A stretch of 47,333 nt of DNA from an uncultured SAR116 cluster alpha proteobacterium (GCA_902589185.1 CACIRZ010000007.1:1-47333), one strand, 5' to 3'; shown: positions 7,036 through 16,810, numbered from the stretch's first letter. Notes: generated by a model from the letters alone, not told the origin. Numbers and translations: made by a program.

Positions 7036-8214
7036 TTAGCTAAGTTTTAATTTTTTAAATCCATTATTTAAATCATTAATCAAATCTTCTGTATCTTCTG
7101 TGCCTGCATAAATTCTTAAATATTGACCTGATGGAATAAAGCTTGATTTTAAATTTCTATTTTCAGCAACATTCATTGTAGAAAGTAAACTGGAATAACC
7201 TCCCCAAGAAGCCCCAATACCAAAAATTTGGCAATTATCTGCTAACATATCTACTTGTTTTTCACTGATATTGTTTTCAAATTCTATTGCAAAAATACCA
7301 GACGCTCCCATGAAATCCCTTTTCCAAATATTATGATCTGGATGTTGTTTCAAAGCAGGATGGATAACTCTTTTTACAATATGTTTTTTTTCAAGAAACT
7401 TTGCAATTTTTAAACTATTTTCTGAAGATTTTTTTAATCTTAATGGAAGCGTTCTTAGGCCTCTTAGTGCCATATAAATATCATCTGGACTTACATAATT
7501 TCCAGAATTTTTATTCCACCTTTGAAGTTCTGTCAAATTACTTTCATTTCCTAAAACTACTCCCATCATTACATCTGAATGACCGGAGATATATTTGGTG
7601 ACAGCTTCGATAACTATATCAACTCCAAAATCAAATGGGTTGAAAAATAATGCAGTTGCCCATGTATTATCTATTAGAGATTTTAAATTGTATTTTTCAC
7701 AAATTTTGATTGTTTTTTTAATATCTATTATTTCAAAAGTGTAGGTTCCTGGACTTTCTATATATATTGCTTTTGTATTTTTTTTAATTAAACTCTCTAA
7801 ATGTTTTAGATCCCTTGAGTTATAAAAATCAAATTCAATTTCTAATCTAGGAAATTCTTCTTTTACAAATCTTCTTGTCGATCCATATACAGAATCAGGT
7901 AGCAAAATATGGTCCTTAGCCTTTAAAATTGACATTAATCCTGTTGTTATAGCTGCCATTCCTGATGGAGCTAAGACACAACCTTCAGCTTTGTAGAGAT
8001 CTGAAATTGATGTAATTAATGCATCTAATGTAGGGGTTCCATTTCTACCATAAGTGTATTTTCCCGTTCTGTTTCTGTAATTTTTCATATTAGAACTTAA
8101 TATTGTACTTGTTCTATATAAAGGTGGAGCTGGGATACCATGATTTTCAGACGGATTTTTTCCTGAATGTGCTGTTAGCGTTTCTATATTTGATTTTCTA
8201 AGATTTTTTTTCAT
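7036..8214 (-). CDS. metC: Cystathionine beta-lyase (Cys/Met metabolism PLP enzyme)
   Basis: 392 residues, the normal length of the Cys/Met PLP-dependent family. It would cleave cystathionine to homocysteine, pyruvate and ammonia. The N-terminal YGRNGTPT and the Schiff-base lysine K207 in VTKYISGHSDVMMG are diagnostic. The spacing and the SPGTYTFEIIDI segment fit MetC rather than cystathionine gamma-synthase. Some relatives act as cysteine or methionine lyases, so side activity is possible. It diverges from aapJ across 170 bases, meaning shared control of a sulfur-amino-acid enzyme and an amino-acid importer is plausible. Confidence 0.9.
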   Translation of the reverse strand: MKKNLRKSNIETLTAHSGKNPSENHGIPAPPLYRTSTILSSNMKNYRNRTGKYTYGRNGTPTLDALITSISDLYKAEGCVLAPSGMAAITTGLMSILKAKDHILLPDSVYGSTRRFVKEEFPRLEIEFDFYNSRDLKHLESLIKKNTKAIYIESPGTYTFEIIDIKKTIKICEKYNLKSLIDNTWATALFFNPFDFGVDIVIEAVTKYISGHSDVMMGVVLGNESNLTELQRWNKNSGNYVSPDDIYMALRGLRTLPLRLKKSSENSLKIAKFLEKKHIVKRVIHPALKQHPDHNIWKRDFMGASGIFAIEFENNISEKQVDMLADNCQIFGIGASWGGYSSLLSTMNVAENRNLKSSFIPSGQYLRIYAGTEDTEDLINDLNNGFKKLKLS

Positions 8215-8373
8215 TTATAATTTTCTCAATATAGATTTTATTTTAAATTTTTAAAAAAATATTAATTTATAATTAACAAAGTAACATTTTTTTTTATTTT
8301 TATCTTGAAACTATACTAAATAAGAACCAAAGTACTAAAAAATTCATGTTTATCATGAAAAATTTAATTAAGT

Positions 8374-8377
8374 GGAG
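8374..8377 (+). promoter_or_regulatory. Ribosome-binding site deciding the aapJ start
   Basis: GGAG, seven bases before the ATG at 8385. The upstream ATGs at 8346 and 8355 lack such a site. The chosen start also leaves a standard signal peptide. Confidence 0.7.
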
Positions 8378-8384
8378 AAATATA

Positions 8385-9398
8385 ATGAAAATAAAAATGC
8401 TATTAGCAGGTATTACTGCTGGAGTGATGTTTGCAGGTAGTGTACTTGCAAGCACACTAGATGACGTTAGAGCAAGAGGAAAGTTAAACTGTATAATTAA
8501 TACAGGATTAGCTGGATTTGCTGCACCAGACGATAAAGGTAATTGGGCTGGTTTTGACGTTGATTTTTGTAAAGCAGTTGCAGCTGCTACATTAGGTGAC
8601 GCAAATAAGGTTAATTATACAACAGCTACAGGTAAAACACGTTTTACTAAATTAGCTGCAGGTGAAGGTGAAATCTTATCTAGAAATACAACATGGACTT
8701 TTTCAAGAGATGTTGATCTTTCTCAAACCTTCATAGGGGTTAATTACTATGATGGACAGGGATTTATGGTCCCTAAGTCTTTAGGTGTAAAATCTGCTAA
8801 AGAATTAGATGGCGCGTCTGTTTGTATTCAAACAGGTACAACTACAGAATTAAATTTAGCTGAGTTTTTTGCTGGTAATAATATGAAGTATAATGCTGTG
8901 CCTATTGAGACAAATGCAGAGGCACAAGAGCTTTATAAAGCTGGTAGATGTGATGTTTACACTACAGATGCTTCAGGATTATATGCAACAATGATAAGCT
9001 TTGATAATCCTAGTGATCACATGGTTTTACCTGAAATAGTTTCAAAAGAGCCATTAGGTCCAGTTGTAAGACATGGTGATGACCAGTGGGCTGATATTGT
9101 ATCATGGGTTTTAAGAGCTATGATGGCAGCAGAAGAAAAAGGTATAACATCAAAGAATGTAAAGCAATTAGCTAGTCAAGATAATAAAGACAAAGAAATC
9201 AACAGATTATTAGGTAAAGATCCACTTCAAGGTCTTTCTAAGTTAGGTCTTTCAGCTGATTGGGCTGTTAACGTTATTAGTCAAGTTGGAAATTATGGTG
9301 AAAGCTTTGAAAAACATTTATACCCATTAACAATTAAAAGAGGTATGAATGCACTTTATAAAGATGGTGGACTTCATTACATCCCACCAATCAAATAA
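8385..9398 (+). CDS. aapJ: General L-amino acid ABC transporter, periplasmic binding protein
   Basis: A periplasmic solute-binding protein, 337 residues from the chosen start. Signal peptide: MKIKMLLAGITAGVMFAGSV, cleaved near VLA. The mature protein begins STLDDVRARGKLNCIINTGLAGFA and carries GNWAGFDVDFCKAVAAA, the family 3 (polar amino acid) signature. The typical Aap/Bzt features DVYTTDASGLYA and YPLTIKRGMNALYKDGG are present. It captures diverse L-amino acids and delivers them to AapQM. First gene of aapJQMP, followed by a strong hairpin that probably raises its level over the membrane subunits. Codon choice looks less AT-extreme than its neighbours, as in highly expressed genes. Confidence 0.93.
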   Translation: MKIKMLLAGITAGVMFAGSVLASTLDDVRARGKLNCIINTGLAGFAAPDDKGNWAGFDVDFCKAVAAATLGDANKVNYTTATGKTRFTKLAAGEGEILSRNTTWTFSRDVDLSQTFIGVNYYDGQGFMVPKSLGVKSAKELDGASVCIQTGTTTELNLAEFFAGNNMKYNAVPIETNAEAQELYKAGRCDVYTTDASGLYATMISFDNPSDHMVLPEIVSKEPLGPVVRHGDDQWADIVSWVLRAMMAAEEKGITSKNVKQLASQDNKDKEINRLLGKDPLQGLSKLGLSADWAVNVISQVGNYGESFEKHLYPLTIKRGMNALYKDGGLHYIPPIK

Positions 9399-9400
9399 AT

Positions 9401-9436
9401 ATTTATACTGCGCCTACTTATAGGCGCAGTATAAAT
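9401..9436 (+). terminator. Strong intercistronic hairpin between aapJ and aapQ
   Basis: A perfect 16-base-pair stem (9401-9416 with 9421-9436) around a CTTA loop; the core is CTGCGCCTA/TAGGCGCAG. It is followed by AT-rich sequence without a clear U-run. Located 3 bases after the aapJ stop and 30 bases before aapQ, it probably acts as a partial terminator and/or a 3'-end stabiliser of aapJ mRNA. This is a usual way to make more binding protein than permease. Confidence 0.85.
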
Positions 9437-9466
9437 TAAATAATTAAATTATTTTTAGATCTTTCC

Positions 9467-10630
9467 ATGACTTTTTTTTCAAATATATGGCGAAATGAAA
9501 AAAGTAGAGAAATAATTGTTCAAATTATCGTTTTATTTTTTTTGGGATGGTTCATTTCTTGGTTAGTAATGAATGTTAACGCCAATTTTAAAGCTCTTGG
9601 GAAAGACATAAGTTTTGAATTTTTATTCATTCCTGCAGGCTATGATATTAATCAATATCTTATTGAATATAACAATAGAGATAGTCACTTGAGAGCAGGT
9701 ATTGTTGGATTGTTAAATACTGGTTTAGTTGCCTTTTTTGGAATTATTCTAGCAACTGTGCTAGGTTTTTCTCTTGGGATTATAAGATTATCTAAAAATT
9801 GGTTAGCAAGTAAAATAGCTTATTGGTATATTGAATTCTCTAGAAATGTTCCGATTTTACTCCATATTCTATTATGGCACGGTATTATAATTAATACTCT
9901 TCCTCATCCCAAAAAAGCAATAAGTTTAGGTGACGTAACATTTTTATCCAATAGAGGATTTTATATTCCAAAACCACTGACTGAAAATGGTATTGAACTT
10001 GTTTATTTGTTTACAGTAATTGGAGTCATTTTTGCTGTATTATTTGCGAAATACTGTAAAAGAAAACAAGATTTGACTGGTGTTCAATATCCAGTTTTTT
10101 GGATTAATTTTACTGTAATTCTTTCTTTTCCACTAATAGCATTTTTTCTTTCAGGAATGCCGATTTCTTTCGAAATTCCTGCATTAAAAGGATTTAATTT
10201 TAGGGGTGGTATGCATATGAGTCCAGAATTAGCAGCATTGACATTTGCTTTGGGAATATATACCGCAGCTTTCATTGCTGAAATTGTTAGGGCAGGTATT
10301 TTAGCTATAGATAAAGGCCAAAGAGAAGCCGCGGAGTCTATTGGATTAAAAGCCTCAAAGGTAATGAATTTAGTGATACTCCCACAAGCTAGAAGAGTAA
10401 TAATTCCACCTTTGACTAGTCAATATTTAAACTTAACAAAAAATTCTTCTTTAGCGATAGCTATAGGTTATATGGATCTTGTTGCTACTCTTGGTGGGAT
10501 ATCACTTAATCAAACTGGAAGAGAAATGGAAACTATGCTTATAGTTATGTTAATTTATTTGTCTGTTTCATTAACTATATCTGCTTTCATGAATTGGTAT
10601 AATAATAAGGTAAAGTTGGTAGGAAGATAG
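9467..10630 (+). CDS. aapQ: General L-amino acid ABC transporter permease AapQ
   Basis: 387-residue inner-membrane permease of the polar amino-acid (HisMQ) family. It is longer than HisM/Q because of an N-terminal helix (about 18-38) and a long insert in the middle, both typical of AapQ/BztB. The cytoplasmic coupling motif EAAESIGLKASKVMNLVILPQA near residue 290 contacts the ATPase. With AapM it forms the channel fed by AapJ and driven by AapP. The next gene begins two bases after its stop codon, so translation is likely coupled. Confidence 0.93.
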   Translation: MTFFSNIWRNEKSREIIVQIIVLFFLGWFISWLVMNVNANFKALGKDISFEFLFIPAGYDINQYLIEYNNRDSHLRAGIVGLLNTGLVAFFGIILATVLGFSLGIIRLSKNWLASKIAYWYIEFSRNVPILLHILLWHGIIINTLPHPKKAISLGDVTFLSNRGFYIPKPLTENGIELVYLFTVIGVIFAVLFAKYCKRKQDLTGVQYPVFWINFTVILSFPLIAFFLSGMPISFEIPALKGFNFRGGMHMSPELAALTFALGIYTAAFIAEIVRAGILAIDKGQREAAESIGLKASKVMNLVILPQARRVIIPPLTSQYLNLTKNSSLAIAIGYMDLVATLGGISLNQTGREMETMLIVMLIYLSVSLTISAFMNWYNNKVKLVGR

Positions 10631-10631
10631 T

Positions 10632-11741
10632 ATGAGTAGAAAAACTTATAAACCTGGTAATTATCCAGATCTTCCTCCACCTCCAGGAACAGTTGGTATT
10701 CATGGATGGATAAAACAAAACTTATTTTCATCTATAAATAATTCTTTGCTCACTATCATATCTGTTGTCCTTCTTTATTATTTTATAGATGGAATTATAG
10801 GTTGGTTTTTCTTAGATGCTGTTTTTGATGCAGAATCTAAAATTGCGTGTAGAAAAATAGATGATGGAGCATGTTGGGCTGTTATAACTAGAAGAGTGGG
10901 ACAGTTTGTATATGGATTTTATCCTGAAGCAGAAAGGTGGAGAATTGATATAACATTTCTTACTATGTTTTTAGCGTTTGCTCCTTTACTTTATCCTGAT
11001 ATACCTAAAAGAAAATGGCTCTTATATTTTAGTCTTATATATCCCTTCTTTGCATTTGTATTGATAATGGGTGGTTATTTTGGACTCCAAAAAATTGAGT
11101 ATAGCCTTTTTGGTGGTTTTATGCTTACTGTGATTCTAGGAGTTTGTGGGATAGTTTGTTCGCTGCCCCTCGGAATTCTTTTAGCTTTAGGAAGGCAGTC
11201 TAAACTTACTGTAGTTAGAACCTTAAGTGTTTGCTTTATTGAATTTATGAGAGGTGTGCCTCTCATAACATTGCTTTTTGTTGCTTCTTCAATGTTAAAT
11301 TATTTTCTACCACCTGGAACAAATTTTAGCATTTTAGTTAGAGTGATAATTATGTTTACATTTTTTTCTGCCGCTTATATTGCTGAAGTAATTAGAGGCG
11401 GTATACAAGCCATACCAAAAGGTCAGTACGAAGCTGCTGATGCCCTTGGAATGAATTACTGGCAAAAAACCAGGTTTATTACTCTTCCTCAAGCTCTAAA
11501 AATATCCATACCAGGAATAGTTAATACTTTTATTGGATTATACAAAGATACAACTCTTGTGGTTGTTATTGGATTGCTTGATCCTCTTGGCATTGGAAGA
11601 GCAGCACTTGCTGACACAAAATGGAATGGTTTGTCTACCGAAACTTATTTGTTTGTAGCATTATTCTTTTTTGTTAGTTGTTTTGCTATGTCTCGTTATT
11701 CCCTATGGCTTGAAAATAAATTAAACACTGATCAAAAGTGA
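10632..11741 (+). CDS. aapM: General L-amino acid ABC transporter permease AapM
   Basis: 369-residue inner-membrane permease partner of AapQ. The proline-rich cytoplasmic start ([15 protein letters not shown]) and an early periplasmic Cys-containing loop ([15 protein letters not shown]) are typical of AapM/BztC. At least eight hydrophobic helices are visible. The coupling motif is [22 protein letters not shown] at about residues 265-286. Located between aapQ and aapP with gaps of 1 and 7 bases. Confidence 0.93.
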   Translation: MSRKTYKPGNYPDLPPPPGTVGIHGWIKQNLFSSINNSLLTIISVVLLYYFIDGIIGWFFLDAVFDAESKIACRKIDDGACWAVITRRVGQFVYGFYPEAERWRIDITFLTMFLAFAPLLYPDIPKRKWLLYFSLIYPFFAFVLIMGGYFGLQKIEYSLFGGFMLTVILGVCGIVCSLPLGILLALGRQSKLTVVRTLSVCFIEFMRGVPLITLLFVASSMLNYFLPPGTNFSILVRVIIMFTFFSAAYIAEVIRGGIQAIPKGQYEAADALGMNYWQKTRFITLPQALKISIPGIVNTFIGLYKDTTLVVVIGLLDPLGIGRAALADTKWNGLSTETYLFVALFFFVSCFAMSRYSLWLENKLNTDQK

Positions 11742-11748
11742 GAATAAT

Positions 11749-12510
11749 ATGGTAACAAATAAAAATAAATCTACAAAACCAGTTATCCAAATCAAAGAAA
11801 TGCATAAATGGTTTGGTAATTTTCATGTTCTTAAAAATATTTCATTAGGTGTAAATCAAGGTGAAAGAATAGTAATTTGTGGTCCATCAGGGTCAGGTAA
11901 GTCAACACTTATTAGATGTATAAACAGACTAGAAGTTCATCAACAGGGAGATATTATTGTAAATAATGTTGAGTTGACTGGAGATTTAAAAAATCTAGAA
12001 GCTATAAGAAGTGATGTTGGAATGGTTTTCCAATCTTTTAATTTATTTCCTCATTTAACGGTGCTTGAAAATTGTACTTTAGCTCCAATCTGGGTAAAGA
12101 AGCTACCTAAAAAAGATGCTGAAGAGTTAGCAATGGAATTGTTAACTAGAGTAAAAATTCCAGAACAAGCATTAAAATATCCAGGGCAATTATCAGGTGG
12201 TCAACAACAAAGAGTTGCCATTGCTAGATCACTATGTATGCAACCAAAAATAATGTTATTTGATGAACCTACATCTGCACTAGACCCTGAAATGATTAAA
12301 GAAGTTTTAGACACTATGATAGAGTTAGCAGAAACAGGTATGACTATGCTGGTTGTTACTCATGAAATGGGTTTTGCAAAAAAAGTAGCAGATAGTGTTA
12401 TTTTTATGGATGAGGGTGAGATCATTGAACAAAATGATCCAAAAAACTTCTTTAATAATCCAAAAAATGATAGGACCAAGCTTTTCCTAAGCCAAATACT
12501 TAATCACTAA
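11749..12510 (+). CDS. aapP: General L-amino acid ABC transporter ATPase AapP
   Basis: 253-residue ATP-binding subunit that powers amino-acid import through AapQM. Motifs: Walker [10 protein letters not shown] (about 46-54), signature [14 protein letters not shown], Walker [14 protein letters not shown] and the switch His in VVTHEMGFA. High similarity pattern to GlnQ/HisP. Last gene of the operon; it ends 8 bases from the convergent sseA stop, leaving no room for a classical terminator. Confidence 0.94.
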   Translation: MVTNKNKSTKPVIQIKEMHKWFGNFHVLKNISLGVNQGERIVICGPSGSGKSTLIRCINRLEVHQQGDIIVNNVELTGDLKNLEAIRSDVGMVFQSFNLFPHLTVLENCTLAPIWVKKLPKKDAEELAMELLTRVKIPEQALKYPGQLSGGQQQRVAIARSLCMQPKIMLFDEPTSALDPEMIKEVLDTMIELAETGMTMLVVTHEMGFAKKVADSVIFMDEGEIIEQNDPKNFFNNPKNDRTKLFLSQILNH

Positions 12511-12518
12511 ATTAAAAT

Positions 12519-13364
12519 TTAGCTGCTTGTTTGTATTTTTTGTCCTGATGATGCCCACTCAGTCCAAGAACCGTCATAAATAGGCACATTTTTTTTACCT
12601 AAACAATGAAGGGCAACTGTTATAACACATGCAGAGACCCCAGACCCACAAGTTGCTATTATTTGTTCTGACTTATTAATGTTATTACTAGCAAAAATTT
12701 TTTCTAATTCTTCAATTGATTTAAGGAAACCATCACTTGTAACTAAATCAGAGGAGGGTAAACTCTTTGAATTAGGAATATGACCAGACAGTAATCCAGG
12801 TCTTGGTTCTTTTGCTTCGCCAGTAAATCTTTTATAAGATCTTGCATCTAAAATTAATTTTGAATTATCGATTGACACAGAAATCATTTGATTTAAGTCT
12901 ACTACTAAGTCTTTCTTCTCAGTTTTACTTTGAAAATCACCTTTTGGAATTACAGTTTTTTTATTTGTAATTTCTCCTCCACTTTTTTCCCAATTTTTTA
13001 ATCCCCCATTTAGGATAAAAATATTTTCATGACCAAAGTATCTAAATAAAAACCAAGCTCTAGCTGATGACAATAATGGTGAATTATCATAAATAATTAT
13101 TTCGTCTTTATTATTAATACCCAAATTTTGCATCATTATAGAAAATAGTTCTTTTGATGGTATCATGTGAGGTAAATGATTTTTAGGATCAGCAATTTTA
13201 TTAATATCAAAAAATATTGAATTTGGTATGTGTTTCTTTTTATATTCTTCTTCAGCATTTAAACCAGAGTCTGGAAGAAAAAATGTAGCATCCAATATTT
13301 TTACATTTGACTTAACACTTTTACTTTTTAGCGTTTTAGGTTCTATGAATAAAGAGTTCTTCAA
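12519..13364 (-). CDS. sseA: 3-mercaptopyruvate sulfurtransferase (two-domain rhodanese)
   Basis: 281 residues with two rhodanese domains. The catalytic loop C239-G-S-G-V-S-A-C in the second domain is the mercaptopyruvate-sulfurtransferase type (E. coli SseA has CGSGVTAC), unlike the CRKG loop of thiosulfate sulfurtransferase. The first, inactive domain carries PNSIFFDINKIAD, also diagnostic. It transfers sulfur from 3-mercaptopyruvate, a cysteine transamination product, to thiols or cyanide. It is 13 bases downstream of cysK and probably in one transcript with it, linking cysteine synthesis and breakdown. Confidence 0.9.
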   Translation of the reverse strand: MKNSLFIEPKTLKSKSVKSNVKILDATFFLPDSGLNAEEEYKKKHIPNSIFFDINKIADPKNHLPHMIPSKELFSIMMQNLGINNKDEIIIYDNSPLLSSARAWFLFRYFGHENIFILNGGLKNWEKSGGEITNKKTVIPKGDFQSKTEKKDLVVDLNQMISVSIDNSKLILDARSYKRFTGEAKEPRPGLLSGHIPNSKSLPSSDLVTSDGFLKSIEELEKIFASNNINKSEQIIATCGSGVSACVITVALHCLGKKNVPIYDGSWTEWASSGQKIQTSS

Positions 13365-13377
13365 ATTTTATCTCCAT

Positions 13378-14382
13378 TTAAAGCCAATTAGGGACCACTA
13401 AATCTTTTGATTTTAAAAATTCGGGATTCCATATTTTAGATTGATATCTTTGTCCTGAGTCACATAAAATTGTTACAATGGTGTGTCCTGGGCCAAGTTC
13501 TTTTGCTAATTGAATTGCTCCAGCTACGTTGATGCCACTTGATCCTCCAAGAAATAAGCCTTCATCTTTTAGTAAATCAAATATAACAGTAAGAGCATTG
13601 TTATCACTTATTCTAAACGATAAATCTATTGGACAATTTTCTAAATTTTTAGTAATTCTACCTTGTCCAATTCCTTCTGTAATTGAATTCCCTTCTGATT
13701 TCATTTCACCATTTTGATAATAATTGTATAAACCAGAGCCAAAAGGGTCAGACAATGCTATTTTAATTTTTTTATTTTTTTCTTTTAAAAACAATCCCGT
13801 TCCAGATAAAGTTCCTCCAGTACCAACTGCACAAGTAAAAGCGTCAATTTTAGCTTCTGTTTGTTCCCATATTTCAGGTCCTGTAGAATTAAAATGAGCC
13901 ATTTGATTTGCAACATTATCAAACTGATTGGCCCAAAGAACCCCATTTTCATGTGTTTTGGCCAAATCTTCAGCAATTTGTTGAGATTGTCTTATGTAAT
14001 TACCAGGATTAGAATAAGGCAAAGCAGGAACTAACTTTAATTCACATCCAATTAATCTTAAAGCATCTTTTTTTTCCTGACTTTGAGTTTCAGGCATAAC
14101 AATCAAGGTTTTATATCCCAATGAATTTCCAACTAATCCAAGCCCAATACCAGTGTTACCAGCGGTTCCTTCAACAATTATACCTCCTGGTAATAATTGT
14201 TTTTTTTCTATTGCGTCTAAAACAATACCTTTAGCAGCTCTATCCTTTATAGATGACCCTGGATTAAGGAACTCGGCTTTCCCATAAATTTCACATCCAG
14301 TAATTTCACTAGCTTTTTTTAATTTAATTAGTGGTGTATTTCCAACAGTGTCAACAAAATCATTTTTAATATTATTTTTCAT
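13378..14382 (-). CDS. cysK: Cysteine synthase (O-acetylserine sulfhydrylase)
   Basis: 334-residue PLP enzyme that makes cysteine from O-acetylserine and sulfide. The PLP lysine is K46 in PGSSIKDRAA. The substrate/phosphate loops GTAGNTG (about 72-78) and GTGGTLSGTG and the C-terminal GGSSGIN are all present. Length and sequence fit the alphaproteobacterial CysK-A group; a cystathionine-beta-synthase-like activity cannot be excluded but no CBS domain is present. Upstream of sseA on the same strand; diverges from the ABC-F gene across 115 AT-rich bases. Confidence 0.9.
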   Translation of the reverse strand: MKNNIKNDFVDTVGNTPLIKLKKASEITGCEIYGKAEFLNPGSSIKDRAAKGIVLDAIEKKQLLPGGIIVEGTAGNTGIGLGLVGNSLGYKTLIVMPETQSQEKKDALRLIGCELKLVPALPYSNPGNYIRQSQQIAEDLAKTHENGVLWANQFDNVANQMAHFNSTGPEIWEQTEAKIDAFTCAVGTGGTLSGTGLFLKEKNKKIKIALSDPFGSGLYNYYQNGEMKSEGNSITEGIGQGRITKNLENCPIDLSFRISDNNALTVIFDLLKDEGLFLGGSSGINVAGAIQLAKELGPGHTIVTILCDSGQRYQSKIWNPEFLKSKDLVVPNWL

Positions 14383-14404
14383 AAATTTTACTTACTAATT
14401 ATCA

Positions 14405-14463
14405 GTTTTTATATATACAAATTCTGTATTAATTTAATATATACATATGTCATATATAAAAAC
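14405..14463. repeat. 12-bp inverted repeat in the cysK / ABC-F divergent region
   Basis: GTTTTTATATAT at 14405-14416 is exactly complementary to ATATATAAAAAC at 14452-14463, with 35 bases between. The interval also holds a near-palindrome centred on CATATG. The region is the shared promoter space of two divergent genes, so an operator is possible, but the low-complexity AT content makes chance a serious alternative. Confidence 0.3.
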
Positions 14464-14497
14464 AAATAATTGAATTTTTTAATTTAGAAAATTTAAA

Positions 14498-16354
14498 ATG
14501 ATTAATTTTAAAAATATTGACTTCTCTATTGGTGGTGTTCCACTCTTTGAAAATGCTTCTGGGTTTGTTCCCACTGGGCACAAGGTAGGAATTGTAGGAA
14601 GAAATGGCGTAGGGAAAACCACATTATTTAAATTAATCTTAAATGAAATTATTTTAGACGGTGGAGTGATAGAAGTACCAAAAAATTTTAAAGTTGGTTC
14701 TGTATCACAAGAAGCTCCTTCAACTGAAGAAACTTTGTTGGATACTGTTTTATCTGCTGATATTGAAAGATCAAAACTTTTACACGAATCTCAAGTAGAA
14801 AAAGATCCAAACAAAATTGCAGAAATCCATACTAGATTGTCTGATATTAACGCTTACTCTGCTGAAGCAAGAGCTTCCTCGATTTTAAATGGATTAGGTT
14901 TTAATAAAAATGATATTTTAAAACCATGCTCTAGCTTTTCAGGTGGTTGGAGAATGCGTGTTGCGCTAGCAAGTGTGTTGTTTTCTAATCCAGAATTACT
15001 TTTACTTGATGAACCTACAAACTATCTAGATTTTGAGGGTTCTATATGGTTAGAAAATTACTTACAAAAATTTAAAAATACAGCTTTGATAATTTCGCAT
15101 GACAGGAATTTACTTAATAAATCAGTAACTAGCATACTACATTTAACACAAAAGAAATTAATTTTTTATAATGGTAACTATGATTTTTTTGATAATGAAA
15201 GAAGAGTTAAATTAGAACAAAAAATATCTCAAAAAAATAAACAAGATGCTCAAAGAGCTCATTTAGAGAGCTTTATTAATCGCTTTAAAGCTAAAGCATC
15301 TAAGGCTAGACAGGCTCAATCTAGAATTAAAATCTTAGAAAAAATGAAACCTATTTTAATTGAAGAAAATCAGAAAGTTCCTACATTCAAATTTGAAAAG
15401 GTTACAAAATTTTCTCCACCACTAGTTACTATTGAACAGGCGTCTGTTGGTTATAATAATAATCCAATTTTAAAAAATATAAATTTGAGTATAGACCCAG
15501 ATGATCGAATTGGTCTTTTAGGAGTGAATGGAGAAGGAAAATCTACTTTTTCTAAATTGATAGCAAAAAAACTAAATTTAATTAAAGGAAAATTAAATTA
15601 TCCAAATAAATTGAAAATCGGATATTTTGCACAACATCAACTAGATGAATTAAGGCCAAACAAAACACCGTTTGAGCATTTATATTCAAAACTAGACAAA
15701 GAGGTTCCCTCAAAGATTAGAGCTAGACTAGGTTCAGCTGGCTTTACACAAGATACAATGGATATTGAAGTAAAAAGATTGTCTGGCGGTCAAAAAGCTA
15801 GATTATTGCTACTTTTAGTTGTTGTTGAAAAACCAGATTTAATAATTCTTGATGAGCCTACTAATCATTTAGATATTGAGAGTAGGGAAGCGCTAATAAT
15901 GGCTTTAAATGATTATACTGGATCTTTAATATTAGTAAGTCATGATGCTTTCCTAGTAGAAAGATTAGTTGACCGTCTTCTTATTATAAAAAATGGAAAT
16001 GTATCTGAATTTTTAGGAGATATTCATGAATATAAAAAATTAGTATTAAAAAATAATTCAATTAAAGGCAAACATAAGGTTGATAATAATAAAAACATAG
16101 TCAACAACCAATACAAGAATTTTAAAACTAGAGATTTGAAAAAACTTTTAACAAATTGTGAAAACAAAATTTCAAAATATGAAAAACAAAAAAGTATTTT
16201 AGAAAATGAGATGACACATCAAAATTTTTACAAAGCTAATAATCAAAAACGTATTCAGGAAGTAAATATTGAGTTAAAATCTTTGATAGATCTTATCACT
16301 GAAGAAGAAAAAAAATGGGAAGATTTAGCAGTTAAAATTGAAGATTATAATTAA
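14498..16354 (+). CDS. ABC-F family ATPase, YheS type
   Basis: 618-residue soluble protein with two ABC domains and no membrane segment. Walker A motifs are GRNGVGKTT (about 34-42) and GVNGEGKST (about 347-355). Signatures are FSGGWRMR and LSGGQKAR, with LLLLDEPTNYLD and LIILDEPTNHLD as Walker B motifs. The inter-domain linker RFKAKASKARQAQSRIKILEKM and the opening MINFKNIDFSIGGVPLFENA match E. coli YheS better than Uup or EttA. The C-terminal ~75 residues form a coiled coil. ABC-F proteins act on ribosomes, resolving stalled or poorly translating complexes. The following gene overlaps its stop by one base (TAATG). Confidence 0.88.
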   Translation: MINFKNIDFSIGGVPLFENASGFVPTGHKVGIVGRNGVGKTTLFKLILNEIILDGGVIEVPKNFKVGSVSQEAPSTEETLLDTVLSADIERSKLLHESQVEKDPNKIAEIHTRLSDINAYSAEARASSILNGLGFNKNDILKPCSSFSGGWRMRVALASVLFSNPELLLLDEPTNYLDFEGSIWLENYLQKFKNTALIISHDRNLLNKSVTSILHLTQKKLIFYNGNYDFFDNERRVKLEQKISQKNKQDAQRAHLESFINRFKAKASKARQAQSRIKILEKMKPILIEENQKVPTFKFEKVTKFSPPLVTIEQASVGYNNNPILKNINLSIDPDDRIGLLGVNGEGKSTFSKLIAKKLNLIKGKLNYPNKLKIGYFAQHQLDELRPNKTPFEHLYSKLDKEVPSKIRARLGSAGFTQDTMDIEVKRLSGGQKARLLLLLVVVEKPDLIILDEPTNHLDIESREALIMALNDYTGSLILVSHDAFLVERLVDRLLIIKNGNVSEFLGDIHEYKKLVLKNNSIKGKHKVDNNKNIVNNQYKNFKTRDLKKLLTNCENKISKYEKQKSILENEMTHQNFYKANNQKRIQEVNIELKSLIDLITEEEKKWEDLAVKIEDYN

Positions 16355-16791
16355 TGAATTCGTTAGAAGCATATATTAGTCTATTTATATCTTCGTTTTT
16401 GTCTTCGACAATACTTCCTGGTCATTCTGAGATAACGCTAACTACTTTTATTTTACTAGAAAAATATTCACAATTTTTACTTATTTTCTTTGCAAGCCTT
16501 GGTAATATATTAGGTTCAATAATTAATTGGTTCTTAGGATTTTATATAACAAAATTTATAAATAAAAGTTGGTTTCCTGTAAAACAAAAACAGTTACATA
16601 ATGTGTCTTTATGGTATTTAAAATATGGTAAATGGTCTTTATTTCTTTCTTGGGTTCCTTTTATTGGAGACCCGTTAACAATTGTTGCAGGTATGTTTAG
16701 AGTTCCCATAATAATATTTATCACTATAGTTTCAATCTCTAAAATTCTAAGATATATTTTTGTAGGTTATATTGCATTAAAACTTTTATAA
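16354..16791 (+). CDS. YqaA/DedA-like (VTT domain) membrane protein
   Basis: 145-residue inner-membrane protein with about four helices. The short length and the features PGHSEIT near residue 22, GSIINWFLGFY and FLSWVPFIGDPLTIVAGMFR match YqaA-family members of the DedA/VTT superfamily. The G-D-P-x-x-x-x-A-G-x-x-R segment is the family core. DedA proteins are implicated in lipid flipping and membrane homeostasis; this member's substrate is unknown. The start overlaps the stop of the ABC-F gene, so translation is probably coupled. Confidence 0.85.
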   Translation: MNSLEAYISLFISSFLSSTILPGHSEITLTTFILLEKYSQFLLIFFASLGNILGSIINWFLGFYITKFINKSWFPVKQKQLHNVSLWYLKYGKWSLFLSWVPFIGDPLTIVAGMFRVPIIIFITIVSISKILRYIFVGYIALKLL

Positions 16792-16810
16792 TTAATATAG
16801 TGTAATTAAT

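Noticed and set aside
8215-8345. Possible SAM-type riboswitch upstream of metC or aapJ
   Set aside because: The interval is almost pure A/T, with no GC stems or conserved riboswitch core on either strand.
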